From Verrucomicrobiales bacterium (lineage in GTDB: Bacteria > Verrucomicrobiota > Verrucomicrobiia > Verrucomicrobiales > V1-33), in NCBI GenBank assembly GCA_028293125.1, contig JAQGPJ010000066.1:1-53689 (forward strand): DNA of 53,689 nucleotides, in the 5' to 3' direction. The translations under genes and the position numbers were made by a program. Of this stretch, positions 24,810 to 32,975 are shown piece after piece; the first letter of the stretch is position 1; each line of letters opens with the position of its first letter. The notes below the pieces were generated by a model. It saw only the letters and a program-made list of their open reading frames with translations. It was not told the DNA's origin and ran no database searches.

Positions 24810-25970
24810 TCATGGTTTGGGCGCGGTCGACGGCAGCGCTGCCTCCATCAGACGGTGGATATGGGGAATATGCGTGATGTGGTCCGGCACCTCCTCATAA
24901 TTGGTCAGAAGGCTGGCATAGCTCTGTGGATCTGTGGGATGGTAGCCATGCATGGCGCGGATGGGGCGCTCACCCATGTGGCTGGGCACGATGAGCACGC
25001 CTTCGGGCATAAGAAAGATCAGTTCCCCGAAATACCCGTCTTCAAAGAAAGCCCGGTAATGCCGCAGTTCCTCCTCCGGCAGGATGCGGCCATGCGGCAT
25101 GCCGGCCAGCGCCTGCTCGATCAGCGGGCGCGCCCGCCCCGTGAGAAACCAGAATCGCGCCATGGTGCTGTCATATACCACGGCATAGTCCTTTCCGAAC
25201 TCCAGCGGCAGAGCCTCAATGACCGTGCGCATGTCCACCAGAGTATCGCAGTTGGCCATGCCGTGATCGCTGAACACATGCAGCCTCACGGTCTGGTAGT
25301 TGCGCTTTGCCGCCTCCACGGTGCGGGTGACCCAGTCCTCGTACACATCCAGTTTGGTCCCGATCTGCGGGGAGTCATTCCCCACCATATGCAAAAGTCC
25401 GTCCAGGCCGGCCCAGTACTGAAAGGCGAAGTCGATGCGCTGCTTCTCCAGATCGGCGATCAGGCGGTCGCGGTTCTCCTCCTCGGGCCGCGAGGGGTCG
25501 GTCACGAAATAAGGCACCTTTCCCTCCTCCAGCAGGTCAAAAATATTGGACCCCCGGTTCATCCCTTTGGGCTGGAGCGGGCTTTTCTTCTCCGTGAAGT
25601 CGAAGAGATGGATAAAGCGGAACGGGATATTGTAGAGATCGAAGTATCCCCGGAACTTAAGCTGCACCTTCACAAACTTCGACATCCAGCGGCGGAAAAT
25701 GCGGCGGCCCGTCACTGCGGACGGCAGCCACCGCAGCGCTCTCAGGGAGCGGAAGGGGGAATGCTCCGGATCGTAAACAAAGTAGCACCAGTTGCGGTGC
25801 TCATCCGGCCAGTGGCCCGACAGAATGCTGGGCACGCAGGTGGAACTGTATCCGAAGACGCTTTCCAGTTTGCGCCGGTGCGGTGCCAAGCCCTTCAGAA
25901 AGGGCCGTCCTTGGAGGATTTCCCACCCGCAGGCGTCGATCATGATAAAAAGATGGAGCACCGGTTTCAT
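24810..25970 (-). CDS. Alkaline-phosphatase-superfamily phosphodiesterase-like protein
   Basis: 386 residues, no signal peptide or membrane helix, so cytosolic. It has the fold markers of the type I phosphodiesterase/nucleotide pyrophosphatase branch: FIMIDACGWEIL (first metal Asp), YSSTCVPSILSG (Thr nucleophile), AGLDGLLHMVG (Asp/His), FSDHGMA (Asp/His) and MHGYHP (His). All metal ligands appear present. Its start overlaps the stop of the CheY-like gene by four bases (ATGA), so it belongs to the regulatory part of the EPS operon. The substrate is unknown; it could be a sugar-nucleotide, a phospholipid head group or a signalling nucleotide. Confidence 0.82.
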   Translation of the reverse strand: MKPVLHLFIMIDACGWEILQGRPFLKGLAPHRRKLESVFGYSSTCVPSILSGHWPDEHRNWCYFVYDPEHSPFRSLRALRWLPSAVTGRRIFRRWMSKFVKVQLKFRGYFDLYNIPFRFIHLFDFTEKKSPLQPKGMNRGSNIFDLLEEGKVPYFVTDPSRPEEENRDRLIADLEKQRIDFAFQYWAGLDGLLHMVGNDSPQIGTKLDVYEDWVTRTVEAAKRNYQTVRLHVFSDHGMANCDTLVDMRTVIEALPLEFGKDYAVVYDSTMARFWFLTGRARPLIEQALAGMPHGRILPEEELRHYRAFFEDGYFGELIFLMPEGVLIVPSHMGERPIRAMHGYHPTDPQSYASLLTNYEEVPDHITHIPHIHRLMEAALPSTAPKP

Positions 25971-26338
25971 GAGGCGGGAGTGGTGAGCCGCTGGATGTGG
26001 TTGAGGAGTTCAGTCGGCGAGTAGGGTTTGGTCAGGAACACTGCCGCGCCGGAGGACTGCGCCTGTTCGCGGTCGATGAACTGCCCGCGTGCAGTGAGCA
26101 TGATGACAGGGATGTCGCGGACGTGTTCCATTTTCTTAAGCTCCGCGAGGGCGGTGAGCCCGTCCATCTCCGGCATCATCACATCCATGATGATGCAGTC
26201 CGCGGCGTTGTCGCGGGCGCACTCCACGGCCTCCCTGCCGTTGCGGCATACGTTCCAAGTATGGCCATGCTTGCGGAGGGTCATCTCCAGCAGCCTCAGC
26301 ATGTGGGTTTCGTCTTCAGCAATAATCAGTCTGGCCAT
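25967..26338 (-). CDS. CheY-like single-domain response regulator
   Basis: 123 residues, receiver domain only. Acidic pocket Glu8-Asp9, phosphoacceptor Asp52 (CIIMDVMMPEMDG), switch Thr82 (MLTARG) and Lys104 (LTKPYS) are all present. It has no output domain, so it works by binding a partner. It sits between the SpoIIE-type phosphatase and the phosphodiesterase-like gene with minimal spacing (30 bases; 4-base overlap). A cognate histidine kinase is not visible in the window. The REC-HPt protein at 31892 could pass phosphate to it. Confidence 0.92.
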   Translation of the reverse strand: MARLIIAEDETHMLRLLEMTLRKHGHTWNVCRNGREAVECARDNAADCIIMDVMMPEMDGLTALAELKKMEHVRDIPVIMLTARGQFIDREQAQSSGAAVFLTKPYSPTELLNHIQRLTTPAS

Positions 26339-26368
26339 GCAGTGAAAAAATTCGGAAAATCCGTTGGA

Positions 26369-28180
26369 TCAGGGAGCGGTCGGGGTTTCCAGCCGGTGGA
26401 GAAGGATGAAGGTCTGGTCATCCGCCAAAGGAGCTGTGGCGCTGTTCAGCCGCAGCCGGTGCAGCAGCGCCTCGTGAAGATCGTCCGCCGGTCCCGCCGA
26501 CCGGGCGCTCTCCTTCAGCCAGTGGGCCAGTTCCGTGTGATCCGCGAACGCTCCGCGCCCGTCCCGCGGATCCGTCAGGCCGTCAGTGAAGACCAGCATC
26601 CGGGATCCTGCCGGGAACCGCATGCTGGTGGAAGGGTAATGAATCTCCTCCATCAGACCCAAGGGAGGCCCGCAGGCCGGAATCTCATAAACCTCACCGT
26701 CGGGCATGGCGATCAGTACTGGGCAGTGGCCGGCGCTGGCCACTCTGACCTCCCCGCTTGGGAGATCCATCGTGCCCACCACGGCGGTGACAAACATTTC
26801 CAACCGGTCCAGATCCTCGAAAAGAAACTTCGCGGTCTGTTGCAGCACCAGGCCAGGGTCTTCATAAAGCTGGGGCACCGAGCGCAGCACCGAGCGGGTG
26901 ACCGCCGCCATCATGGAGGCACCCACCCCTTTGCCCATCACGTCCGCCATCATAAAGAAGACGCCGGTGTCGCCCCACGGCAGCACGCTGTAAAAATCGC
27001 CGCCCACATCCATGGCGCTTTCGCAGTGCGCCGACAGCTGCAGACCGGGAATGGAGGGCATGGAACGCGGCAGCAGCGACCGCTGAATGGAGGCGGCCAG
27101 CTCCAGCTCGCGCTTCACGGCGCTGGCGCGCTGCGCGGCCTCCTCGTGCCGCCTCCGTAAGATGTGCTGCGCGAGAAATTCTGAAAAGGTGTGCACCACG
27201 TTCACATCCCCGGCTCGCATGGGATCCGTCAGCCGGTGCCGGCCCAGACTGACCGTGCCCATGAGGATGCCGCCCTCATAAAACGGATGCACCAGACCCG
27301 ACTTGATGCGCGCGCGCGCAGGCAGGGTTCCCTCCTCAATCCATTGGTCCTGACCGGAAGCGATGGCGGCCTGCTCCAGCCGGTCAAAGTCCCCGTCGTC
27401 CAAGGTGTCCGGAGATGGCACCCCGCCCATCACCGCCAGAGTCCGGAATGTTCCCTCCTCCTCTGCTAGCCGGATCACGCCGCAATCCGACTGCGTGACA
27501 GTGCCCAGGTGGTGCAGAAGCGTGGAGGTGAAGTCCGACAGGTCCGTGATGCGGTGGCTCTCCGAACTGAAGCGGAAAATGGCGGACAGGCTTTCGTAGG
27601 CCGCCCCCAGTTCCTCCGTCATATCATCCAGAGTGGCCTCCAGTTCCTTTTTCTCCTCTGCGGTGAAAACCTCCGTTCTTGGCTCTCTGACATTGTCCGC
27701 GTTGGTGATGCGGCCTGACGCTTGGCGTGCACGCACCAAGGTGAGCACATTTTCCTGGGGACCCCGCAGATAGTGCCGGGAGCTGGTCATCTCCTTGATA
27801 ATATACAATCCGCGGCCCGATTCGGAATCCACATCCGGCAGGTCCACCTTGTCCGGCCATTCAAATCCCGGCGAATGGTCGGTCAGCGTGGCTGTCACGT
27901 CCTTGGGTGTCACAATCAGCTGGAGATTCCATGAATCCCCGGCACGCTCCGCAGGCATGTGCAGAACCACATTATTGGCGGCCTCCGTCAGCACCAGCTC
28001 CCAGGCGTTGAGATCTTCCTCCATCAGTCCCTGCCGTTTCAGAAACTTCCGGGCATTGACCGCGGCCTCGCGCACCGCCATCAGGGACGGAATTCCGGTC
28101 CAGCGCCAAGCGATTCCCTCCTCGGCGCCGGGAGGCGTGATGAGGGAGGGATCGTTCCGAAAGGGAGCAGGGGCACTCAT
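26369..28180 (-). CDS. SpoIIE-type PP2C phosphatase with RsbW-like ATPase and GAF domains
   Basis: 603 residues from ATG at 28180. Residues about 35-150 form an RsbW/SpoIIAB-like HATPase: N-box WELVLTEAANNVVLH, a degenerate G1 in LTDHSPGF, G2 SGRGLYIIKEM. A coiled linker (about 170-200) leads to a GAF domain (about 205-340). The SpoIIE PP2C domain follows (about 360-600) with SIQRSLLP, DVGGDFYS, ADVMGKGVGASMMAA, SAGHCPVL, TDGLTDPRDG and DDQTFILL; the metal Asp residues are present. Known relatives dephosphorylate STAS anti-anti-sigma proteins, and the ATPase half may phosphorylate them. A STAS gene lies 25 bases upstream. Anchoring is not seen, so it is cytosolic. Confidence 0.92.
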   Translation of the reverse strand: MSAPAPFRNDPSLITPPGAEEGIAWRWTGIPSLMAVREAAVNARKFLKRQGLMEEDLNAWELVLTEAANNVVLHMPAERAGDSWNLQLIVTPKDVTATLTDHSPGFEWPDKVDLPDVDSESGRGLYIIKEMTSSRHYLRGPQENVLTLVRARQASGRITNADNVREPRTEVFTAEEKKELEATLDDMTEELGAAYESLSAIFRFSSESHRITDLSDFTSTLLHHLGTVTQSDCGVIRLAEEEGTFRTLAVMGGVPSPDTLDDGDFDRLEQAAIASGQDQWIEEGTLPARARIKSGLVHPFYEGGILMGTVSLGRHRLTDPMRAGDVNVVHTFSEFLAQHILRRRHEEAAQRASAVKRELELAASIQRSLLPRSMPSIPGLQLSAHCESAMDVGGDFYSVLPWGDTGVFFMMADVMGKGVGASMMAAVTRSVLRSVPQLYEDPGLVLQQTAKFLFEDLDRLEMFVTAVVGTMDLPSGEVRVASAGHCPVLIAMPDGEVYEIPACGPPLGLMEEIHYPSTSMRFPAGSRMLVFTDGLTDPRDGRGAFADHTELAHWLKESARSAGPADDLHEALLHRLRLNSATAPLADDQTFILLHRLETPTAP

Positions 28181-28205
28181 GGGGTTCAAAGGTTTGGCCC
28201 GCAGA

Positions 28206-28502
28206 TCAGCCGGGGACTATTTCAAAAATACGGTGCAGGCGTGTCAGTTCCAGAATTTGGATCACGGCCGACTGGGGCTTGAGCAGACGCAGGGTTCCGC
28301 TCCGCTGGGCCGCCAGTTTCTGCAGGGAGATTAAGGCACCCAGCCCGCTGGAGTCAATGAATCCCAGATGGGAGCAGTCGAGGTTGATATCCGTGTAGTT
28401 CTCCGTGAAGCGGGTCTTCGCCTTGTCGCGGAGGGATGAGGCATCGTTTGCCGTCAGTTCGGACGGCGCGGTGAGGACCAGGACGTTTTCCGGTGATTTC
28501 AT
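28206..28502 (-). CDS. STAS-domain anti-sigma-factor antagonist (SpoIIAA/RsbV-like)
   Basis: 98 residues from ATG at 28502 (MKSPENVLVLTAPSEL). An upstream extension to 28589 is not family-like. The conserved phosphorylation loop is GFIDSSGLGALISL, D50-S51-S52-G53, as in SpoIIAA and RsbV. It is the expected substrate of the kinase and phosphatase activities encoded 25 bases downstream. Its binding partner is normally an anti-sigma factor, but no sigma or anti-sigma gene is nearby. The other STAS domains in this locus are fused to a glycosyltransferase (34130). Confidence 0.92.
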   Translation of the reverse strand: MKSPENVLVLTAPSELTANDASSLRDKAKTRFTENYTDINLDCSHLGFIDSSGLGALISLQKLAAQRSGTLRLLKPQSAVIQILELTRLHRIFEIVPG

Positions 28503-28589
28503 GATGAGAGTAAGAGGATTCGGGTGAAAATATTCAGTGATCCGGTCAGTTTTTAAACTGAAAGCGGGCTTCAGGCCAGGTGAAATCAC

Positions 28590-29861
28590 TCAGGGCGCGG
28601 AGGCAGGGGATGGAATGCCGGGTTGTCCGAGGAAAAGCATCCGCAGGCTGTGAATCAGAATTCTCCTCCGCCACGCGGCATCCGCGCAGCCGGCAAACAG
28701 GGCGGCGTGGGCTTTGGCGGTGTCGTCCCAAGGCGGAAAGCTGCCCTCCGCCTCCGGAGCCGTGAAGAGTCCTGTGGGTGCCTCCAGCCAGCGGCGTTCA
28801 AATTCCCCCTCCAAGCTGCCGGCCTCCTGAGGCGTCAGCGGGGGATTGCCTATCCAAGCGAATTCACCGGCCACAACATTCCAAAGCATGGGCCAGCGCC
28901 GCCACAGAGTGGTGAAAGAGGCGATTTCCCGGTAGGGCACCGGATTTCCCTGCGGTGCAATGCGGGTTCCCGCAGGCTGGCGGGTGGGGGCTGCCAGTGC
29001 CCTGTGGAATAAGGACCCGCCCCGCACCACCGCCAGCAGCAGGACCGCCGGCCAAGTGCACAGCAGAATGAGCAGCGCGGCCACACGTCCTGGAATGGAG
29101 GAGGACGGGGTGGGGGACCGAGTCAGCGGGGCCAGCAGAAAGGTATCGGTCAGATGGGTGACCGAGCCCGTGCGCCAGTTCAATAGATGACTGCCCATGG
29201 CCAGAGAGGTTTTCAGCAGGGTCATGGCTCCGAGCGAAGTACTGGGTCCGACCGTGCTGTCCTCCACCACAGCATCATGATCCACAATGGAGCCCTCCTC
29301 CACAAATCCCTGCACCCGGGCGCGGCGGCTCACACGGGCTGCGGGTCCGATCCAGCATGGAGCTGTAAGCACTGCGGTGGGATCCACCTGGGCACGCAGT
29401 CCGGTCCAAACTCCGGGACTGATCTCCTGGGTGCCTATCATGGAGGGGGCCAGCAGGGGAAGCAGCTCAGCGCGCGACCGGTGCCAAGCCTCCAGACTGG
29501 TCAGCACCGGGACCCCGGGAGCCTGGGGCAGAAAATCCAAGGTCAGCACTTCATGGGCTTTATAGGCCGCGTGTTTCTCCGCTGCAGTCCCCGGTGAGGG
29601 TTCGACGCTTTCGGTGACAACCCGCACCGACAGCTTCCACGTGTGGCTGCCTTGCAGAAAACGGCGGATCTCCTCCGGCCAAGCGCTGACGAGCATGAGC
29701 ACCTCCTTCACGCCGCGCCGCGCCAAGCCGTCCAAGGCATGGTCCAGCAGCGGCTTGCCCAGATACAGGGCCAAGGCCAGAGGGCCGTCCCCGGCCACGC
29801 GCTCCAAGCCGGGCCGGCTGTCCGGACAGATGAAAATAACCTTTTCCAAAGACCCGCTCAT
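28590..29861 (-). CDS. Pseudo-nucleotidyltransferase / beta-helix / phosphoglycosyltransferase-like fusion
   Basis: 423 residues. The N-terminal part (1-115) resembles sugar-nucleotide pyrophosphorylases (LGKPLLDHALDGLARRGVKE), but the Gly-rich nucleotide loop is replaced by ICPDSRPGLERV, so catalysis is unlikely. A left-handed beta-helix follows (about 150-235; VDPTAVLTAPCWIGPAARVS). Next is a hydrophobic segment (VAALLILLCTWPAVLLLAVV). A region echoing the end of polyprenyl phosphoglycosyltransferases completes it: WRRWPMLWNVVAGEFAWIGN against ELPQLINVLRGEMSLVGPRP in the neighbour. Its start overlaps the true transferase gene by four bases (ATGA). It may be a regulatory or scaffold partner of that enzyme. 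Confidence 0.7.
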   Translation of the reverse strand: MSGSLEKVIFICPDSRPGLERVAGDGPLALALYLGKPLLDHALDGLARRGVKEVLMLVSAWPEEIRRFLQGSHTWKLSVRVVTESVEPSPGTAAEKHAAYKAHEVLTLDFLPQAPGVPVLTSLEAWHRSRAELLPLLAPSMIGTQEISPGVWTGLRAQVDPTAVLTAPCWIGPAARVSRRARVQGFVEEGSIVDHDAVVEDSTVGPSTSLGAMTLLKTSLAMGSHLLNWRTGSVTHLTDTFLLAPLTRSPTPSSSIPGRVAALLILLCTWPAVLLLAVVRGGSLFHRALAAPTRQPAGTRIAPQGNPVPYREIASFTTLWRRWPMLWNVVAGEFAWIGNPPLTPQEAGSLEGEFERRWLEAPTGLFTAPEAEGSFPPWDDTAKAHAALFAGCADAAWRRRILIHSLRMLFLGQPGIPSPASAP

Positions 29862-30616
29862 GCGCCTCCTTTCCCTAGCAGCACCGCCGGCACGGTTTTC
29901 AGGAGAATCGTCAAATCCCTGAGAACAGACTGGCTTTCGATGTAGCGCACATCCAGCGCCACCTGCTCAGGAAACCCGATTTGATTGCGGTCGCCAATTT
30001 CAAACAGTTTTCCGGAGCGCTCCCCGACCTGCCAGAGGCACGTCAGGCCCGGCGTGGCCAGCAGCCGCCGGCGGTCCTGTTGGGAATACAGCGCCACCTC
30101 CCGGGGAAGCGGGGGGCGCGGGCCCACCAAGGACATCTCCCCTCTGAGCACATTGATCAGCTGGGGCAGCTCATCAATGGACGTCCGGCGGATAAAGCGG
30201 CCTACCCGGGTGATGCGGGGATCGTTGCGCATTTTGAAGGTTACCCCATCCTGCTTCTCATTTTTCGCCAGCAGGTCCTTCAGCGCCGCCTCCGCGTTCA
30301 CTACCATGCTGCGGAATTTGAGCATGCCGAACTCCCGCCCCCCATGCCCCACCCGCACCTGCCTGAAAAACACCGGCCCGCCATCCTGCCGCACCAGCCA
30401 CGCCGTCACCAGCAGCAGAGGGGACAGCAACAGCAGCATGAGACCCGCGACCACCACGTCCAGCAGGCGCTTAATCAGCCGCGACGATCCCACGGCGCAC
30501 TGCCATGCCACCCGTTTCCACAGCATGTAGGCGCGCAGGCGCAGGCGTCCCCAGGGATGGCCGGCACCGGCTATCCGGCCCGCCATCCGGCTGCTCAATT
30601 CTGCATCGCTCAGCAT
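29858..30616 (-). CDS. Polyprenyl-phosphate sugar phosphotransferase (initiating PGT)
   Basis: 252 residues. It has the C-terminal catalytic module of the WcaJ/WbaP family with a short N-terminal arm. Membrane re-entrant helix IKRLLDVVVAGLMLLLLSPL (about 48-67), then KFRSMVVNAE, the catalytic Asp-Glu in RTSIDELPQL, and LINVLRGEMSLVGPRPPLP. It loads the first sugar-1-phosphate onto undecaprenyl phosphate and so starts the EPS repeat unit. It starts inside the stop of the upstream GT4 gene (TGATG), indicating coupled translation. Confidence 0.93.
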   Translation of the reverse strand: MLSDAELSSRMAGRIAGAGHPWGRLRLRAYMLWKRVAWQCAVGSSRLIKRLLDVVVAGLMLLLLSPLLLVTAWLVRQDGGPVFFRQVRVGHGGREFGMLKFRSMVVNAEAALKDLLAKNEKQDGVTFKMRNDPRITRVGRFIRRTSIDELPQLINVLRGEMSLVGPRPPLPREVALYSQQDRRRLLATPGLTCLWQVGERSGKLFEIGDRNQIGFPEQVALDVRYIESQSVLRDLTILLKTVPAVLLGKGGA

Positions 30617-31878
30617 CAGGCGGGGGAGTTTGCGGTTGCGGAGGCGGCGGCACCTGCCGGCTGGAGGACGGAAACCCCATCCCGGACCTCCTGGGTCAGC
30701 CGCGTGAAGAGAGCCTCCAGACCGCTGATGTATCCTTCGAAATCATAGCGCTCACTGACCAGTTTCAATCCATTTCCCCCCAGTTCGCGCGCCTTGTTCT
30801 TGTCGCGCATCAGCCCGTCCAGCCTCGCCGCGTAGGTGTCCACATCCATCCAGGGCACCAGCCAGCCGTTGTGTCCGTCGATCAGCCAGTCCCGGATGCC
30901 GCCCGCGTCGAAGGCGACCACCGGCAGCGCGTAGCGCATGACCTCCAGACCAATGGTGGCGATGGGCTCGGGCCAGACACTGCTCAGGGCCACCACGCTG
31001 CATTCCCGATAATAATTCTTCAGCTCCTCCTGGGGCACAAATCCTTTGAAGGTCACCCGGTCCGCCAAACCCAGCTCCTTGCAGAGCTCCTCGCATTGCC
31101 CCTTCTGATTACCGTCTCCCAGAATGATGCATTCGAACGGCTCGCGCATCAGCGCCAGCGCCCGCAGCAGGATATCCACTCCTTTGCCCCGGATGATCTG
31201 GCCGGCGTAAATGATGAGATTCCGGTCCGAAAAGGAGCTGCGCAGCCCTTGCTCGCCCGCACGCGGCACCGGCGGATGGATTTCGATGCGCTTGGGATCG
31301 AAGCCGTTCTTCAACAGCTCATCCCGCATGTACTGCGTGACCACACACATCCGGTGGAACAGGTGGTTCAGGCGGATTTCCCGGCGCTTGTCACGGTAGC
31401 TGACCCACTTCAACGGCACCGGCCCGTTGGCACTGCTGTCCTTCACCACGCACGCCAGGCAGCCGTAAACGCAGTACAGCGTCGCAGGCCGCGTGCAGAT
31501 GCGGCGGGTGAAGTAATTGTACTTGTAACTGCGCATGCAGTAAATGTCGTGATCATGCACCATTCTGGCCAAAGGCAGTCCGCTTTTGGTCAGAGTTTCG
31601 ATCACCGCAAGATCGGGCAGCTTGTGCACATACACCACGTCGGGCCGGAACGCCTCCAAGGCCGCACGGGTGGCGGCGGCGGTTCTATCGGGAGCATCCG
31701 GCAGAGCGTAACGGGTGCGGAAAACGGCACGCCAGTCATCGCTGCCGCGGCCTGTGTCGGGACCATGCAAAATGGCCACCTGATGACCGCGGCCTGTGAG
31801 CTCGCGGGCCACAATGATGACATTGGCCTCGGCTCCGCCGAGTGATCCAAACCGTTCATGAACGTACAGGATTCTCAT
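30616..31878 (-). CDS. Glycosyltransferase family 4
   Basis: 420 residues, ATG at 31878 (MRILYVHERFGSLGGAEANV). The loop GSLGGAE is the usual GT4 acceptor-side motif. A Cys-rich insert (YCVYGCLACVV) follows MVHDHDIYCMRSYKYN in the N-terminal half. The C-terminal half begins NLIIYAGQIIRGKGVDILLR and ends with EPIATIGLEVMRYALPVVA (E-x7-E). Cytoplasmic enzyme of EPS repeat-unit assembly, sugar unknown. It is coupled to the initiating transferase by TGATG and lies 13 bases after the REC-HPt gene, so signalling and sugar genes share a transcript. Confidence 0.92.
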   Translation of the reverse strand: MRILYVHERFGSLGGAEANVIIVARELTGRGHQVAILHGPDTGRGSDDWRAVFRTRYALPDAPDRTAAATRAALEAFRPDVVYVHKLPDLAVIETLTKSGLPLARMVHDHDIYCMRSYKYNYFTRRICTRPATLYCVYGCLACVVKDSSANGPVPLKWVSYRDKRREIRLNHLFHRMCVVTQYMRDELLKNGFDPKRIEIHPPVPRAGEQGLRSSFSDRNLIIYAGQIIRGKGVDILLRALALMREPFECIILGDGNQKGQCEELCKELGLADRVTFKGFVPQEELKNYYRECSVVALSSVWPEPIATIGLEVMRYALPVVAFDAGGIRDWLIDGHNGWLVPWMDVDTYAARLDGLMRDKNKARELGGNGLKLVSERYDFEGYISGLEALFTRLTQEVRDGVSVLQPAGAAASATANSPA

Positions 31879-31891
31879 AAGCGGAGATCAG

Positions 31892-32749
31892 TCACGAAGC
31901 CTGAAGGGCTGCCAGCTCCTTTTCGAGCACCGGCTTCACCCGCGCCCACTCCTCCTCCAGCCGGCGGACCAGGTGTGGCTGCTCCGGTCTGTCCCCCTGC
32001 GCGGCGAGATGCTCCAACTGGTTGAGCAGGGTTTCCATGAGTTTCAGGCCAAACAGGGAGCTGCTGCCTTTCAGCGAATGGGCGGCGCGGCGCAGTTCGG
32101 GCTGCTCCTGGCCCGTGCCCTCTGTCAGGCGGCTGATGCCGGAGAAGGCGTTGGGAAAATCGGCCATCCATTCTTGGAGCAGCTCCGCCACGCTCTCCTC
32201 TCCAAGCTCGTCCGCCAGTTGGCGGACAGCGGCATGCAGATTGTCATCCTCTTCGTTGCAGGGGGCGGACTGGGTGTTGTTCACGGGCATCAATGAGGAC
32301 AGGGCATTCATAAGTTCAGCCTGCTTGACAGGTTTGGGAACGTAGTCATCCATGCCGGCGTCCAGGCAGCGCTGGCGTTCCCCGCTCATGACGTTGGCGG
32401 TCATGGCGATAATGCGGCACCGGGGACGGTCCCATCCGGGGGATCCCTCCAGCGCCCGGATGGCGCGGGACGCCGCATAGCCGTCCATCACCGGCATGTG
32501 GCAGTCCATCAGCACTCCGGGATAATGCCGCTCTTTGAATTTCTCCACAGCCTCCGCCCCATTGGTGGCATGGTCGGCGAGAAAGCCTGATTTGGCCAGA
32601 ATCAGCAGCGACACCCGGGCGTTGATGGCATTGTCCTCCACCAGCAGCAGCACCGGCGGGCCGTTCCCCTCGCCGCTGGGCGGATGCCCGTTGGAGGATG
32701 GCGCCACTGTGGCAGGCGGCGTGGACAGCGCTGGGGATCCGGAGGACAC
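31892..32749 (-). CDS. REC-HPt phosphotransfer protein
   Basis: 285 residues from a GTG at 32749; residues 1-30 are Pro/Ser-rich. Receiver domain (about 32-150): VLLLVEDN, phosphoacceptor Asp82 (VLMDCHMPVMDGYAASRAI), Thr117 in AMTANV, Lys139 in VPKPV. HPt domain (about 175-280) with phosphorylatable His224 in RRAAHSLKGSSSLFG. Such proteins relay phosphate between a hybrid kinase and a response regulator. No hybrid kinase is nearby. The single-domain receiver at 25967 in the same gene run is a plausible partner. Confidence 0.9.
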   Translation of the reverse strand: MSSGSPALSTPPATVAPSSNGHPPSGEGNGPPVLLLVEDNAINARVSLLILAKSGFLADHATNGAEAVEKFKERHYPGVLMDCHMPVMDGYAASRAIRALEGSPGWDRPRCRIIAMTANVMSGERQRCLDAGMDDYVPKPVKQAELMNALSSLMPVNNTQSAPCNEEDDNLHAAVRQLADELGEESVAELLQEWMADFPNAFSGISRLTEGTGQEQPELRRAAHSLKGSSSLFGLKLMETLLNQLEHLAAQGDRPEQPHLVRRLEEEWARVKPVLEKELAALQAS

Positions 32750-32975
32750 AGGCAGGATTGAGGAAGAGGAATTGAATTACAATGCCTTGGGAAGGATAAC
32801 GGTCCAGCTTACATTGAAATTTTTGCAAATTCGGGGAACGGGGAGACCGCACCCACATTGGAACTGAAGGCTGGGGAGGGTTCATTCGCCACCCGCGCCG
32901 CTTTTTGCCCACCGTACGGTGAGAATGGATTTTCAACTGAAAATGGACCATTTTTGAAGATTCAGGGCAAGAAAT

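Noticed and set aside
24855-27160. Two long plus-strand frames (389 and 387 codons)
   Set aside because: Antisense to the phosphodiesterase-like, CheY-like and SpoIIE genes; low-complexity composition.
30505-31845. 446-codon plus-strand frame
   Set aside because: Antisense to a GT4 gene with intact motifs.
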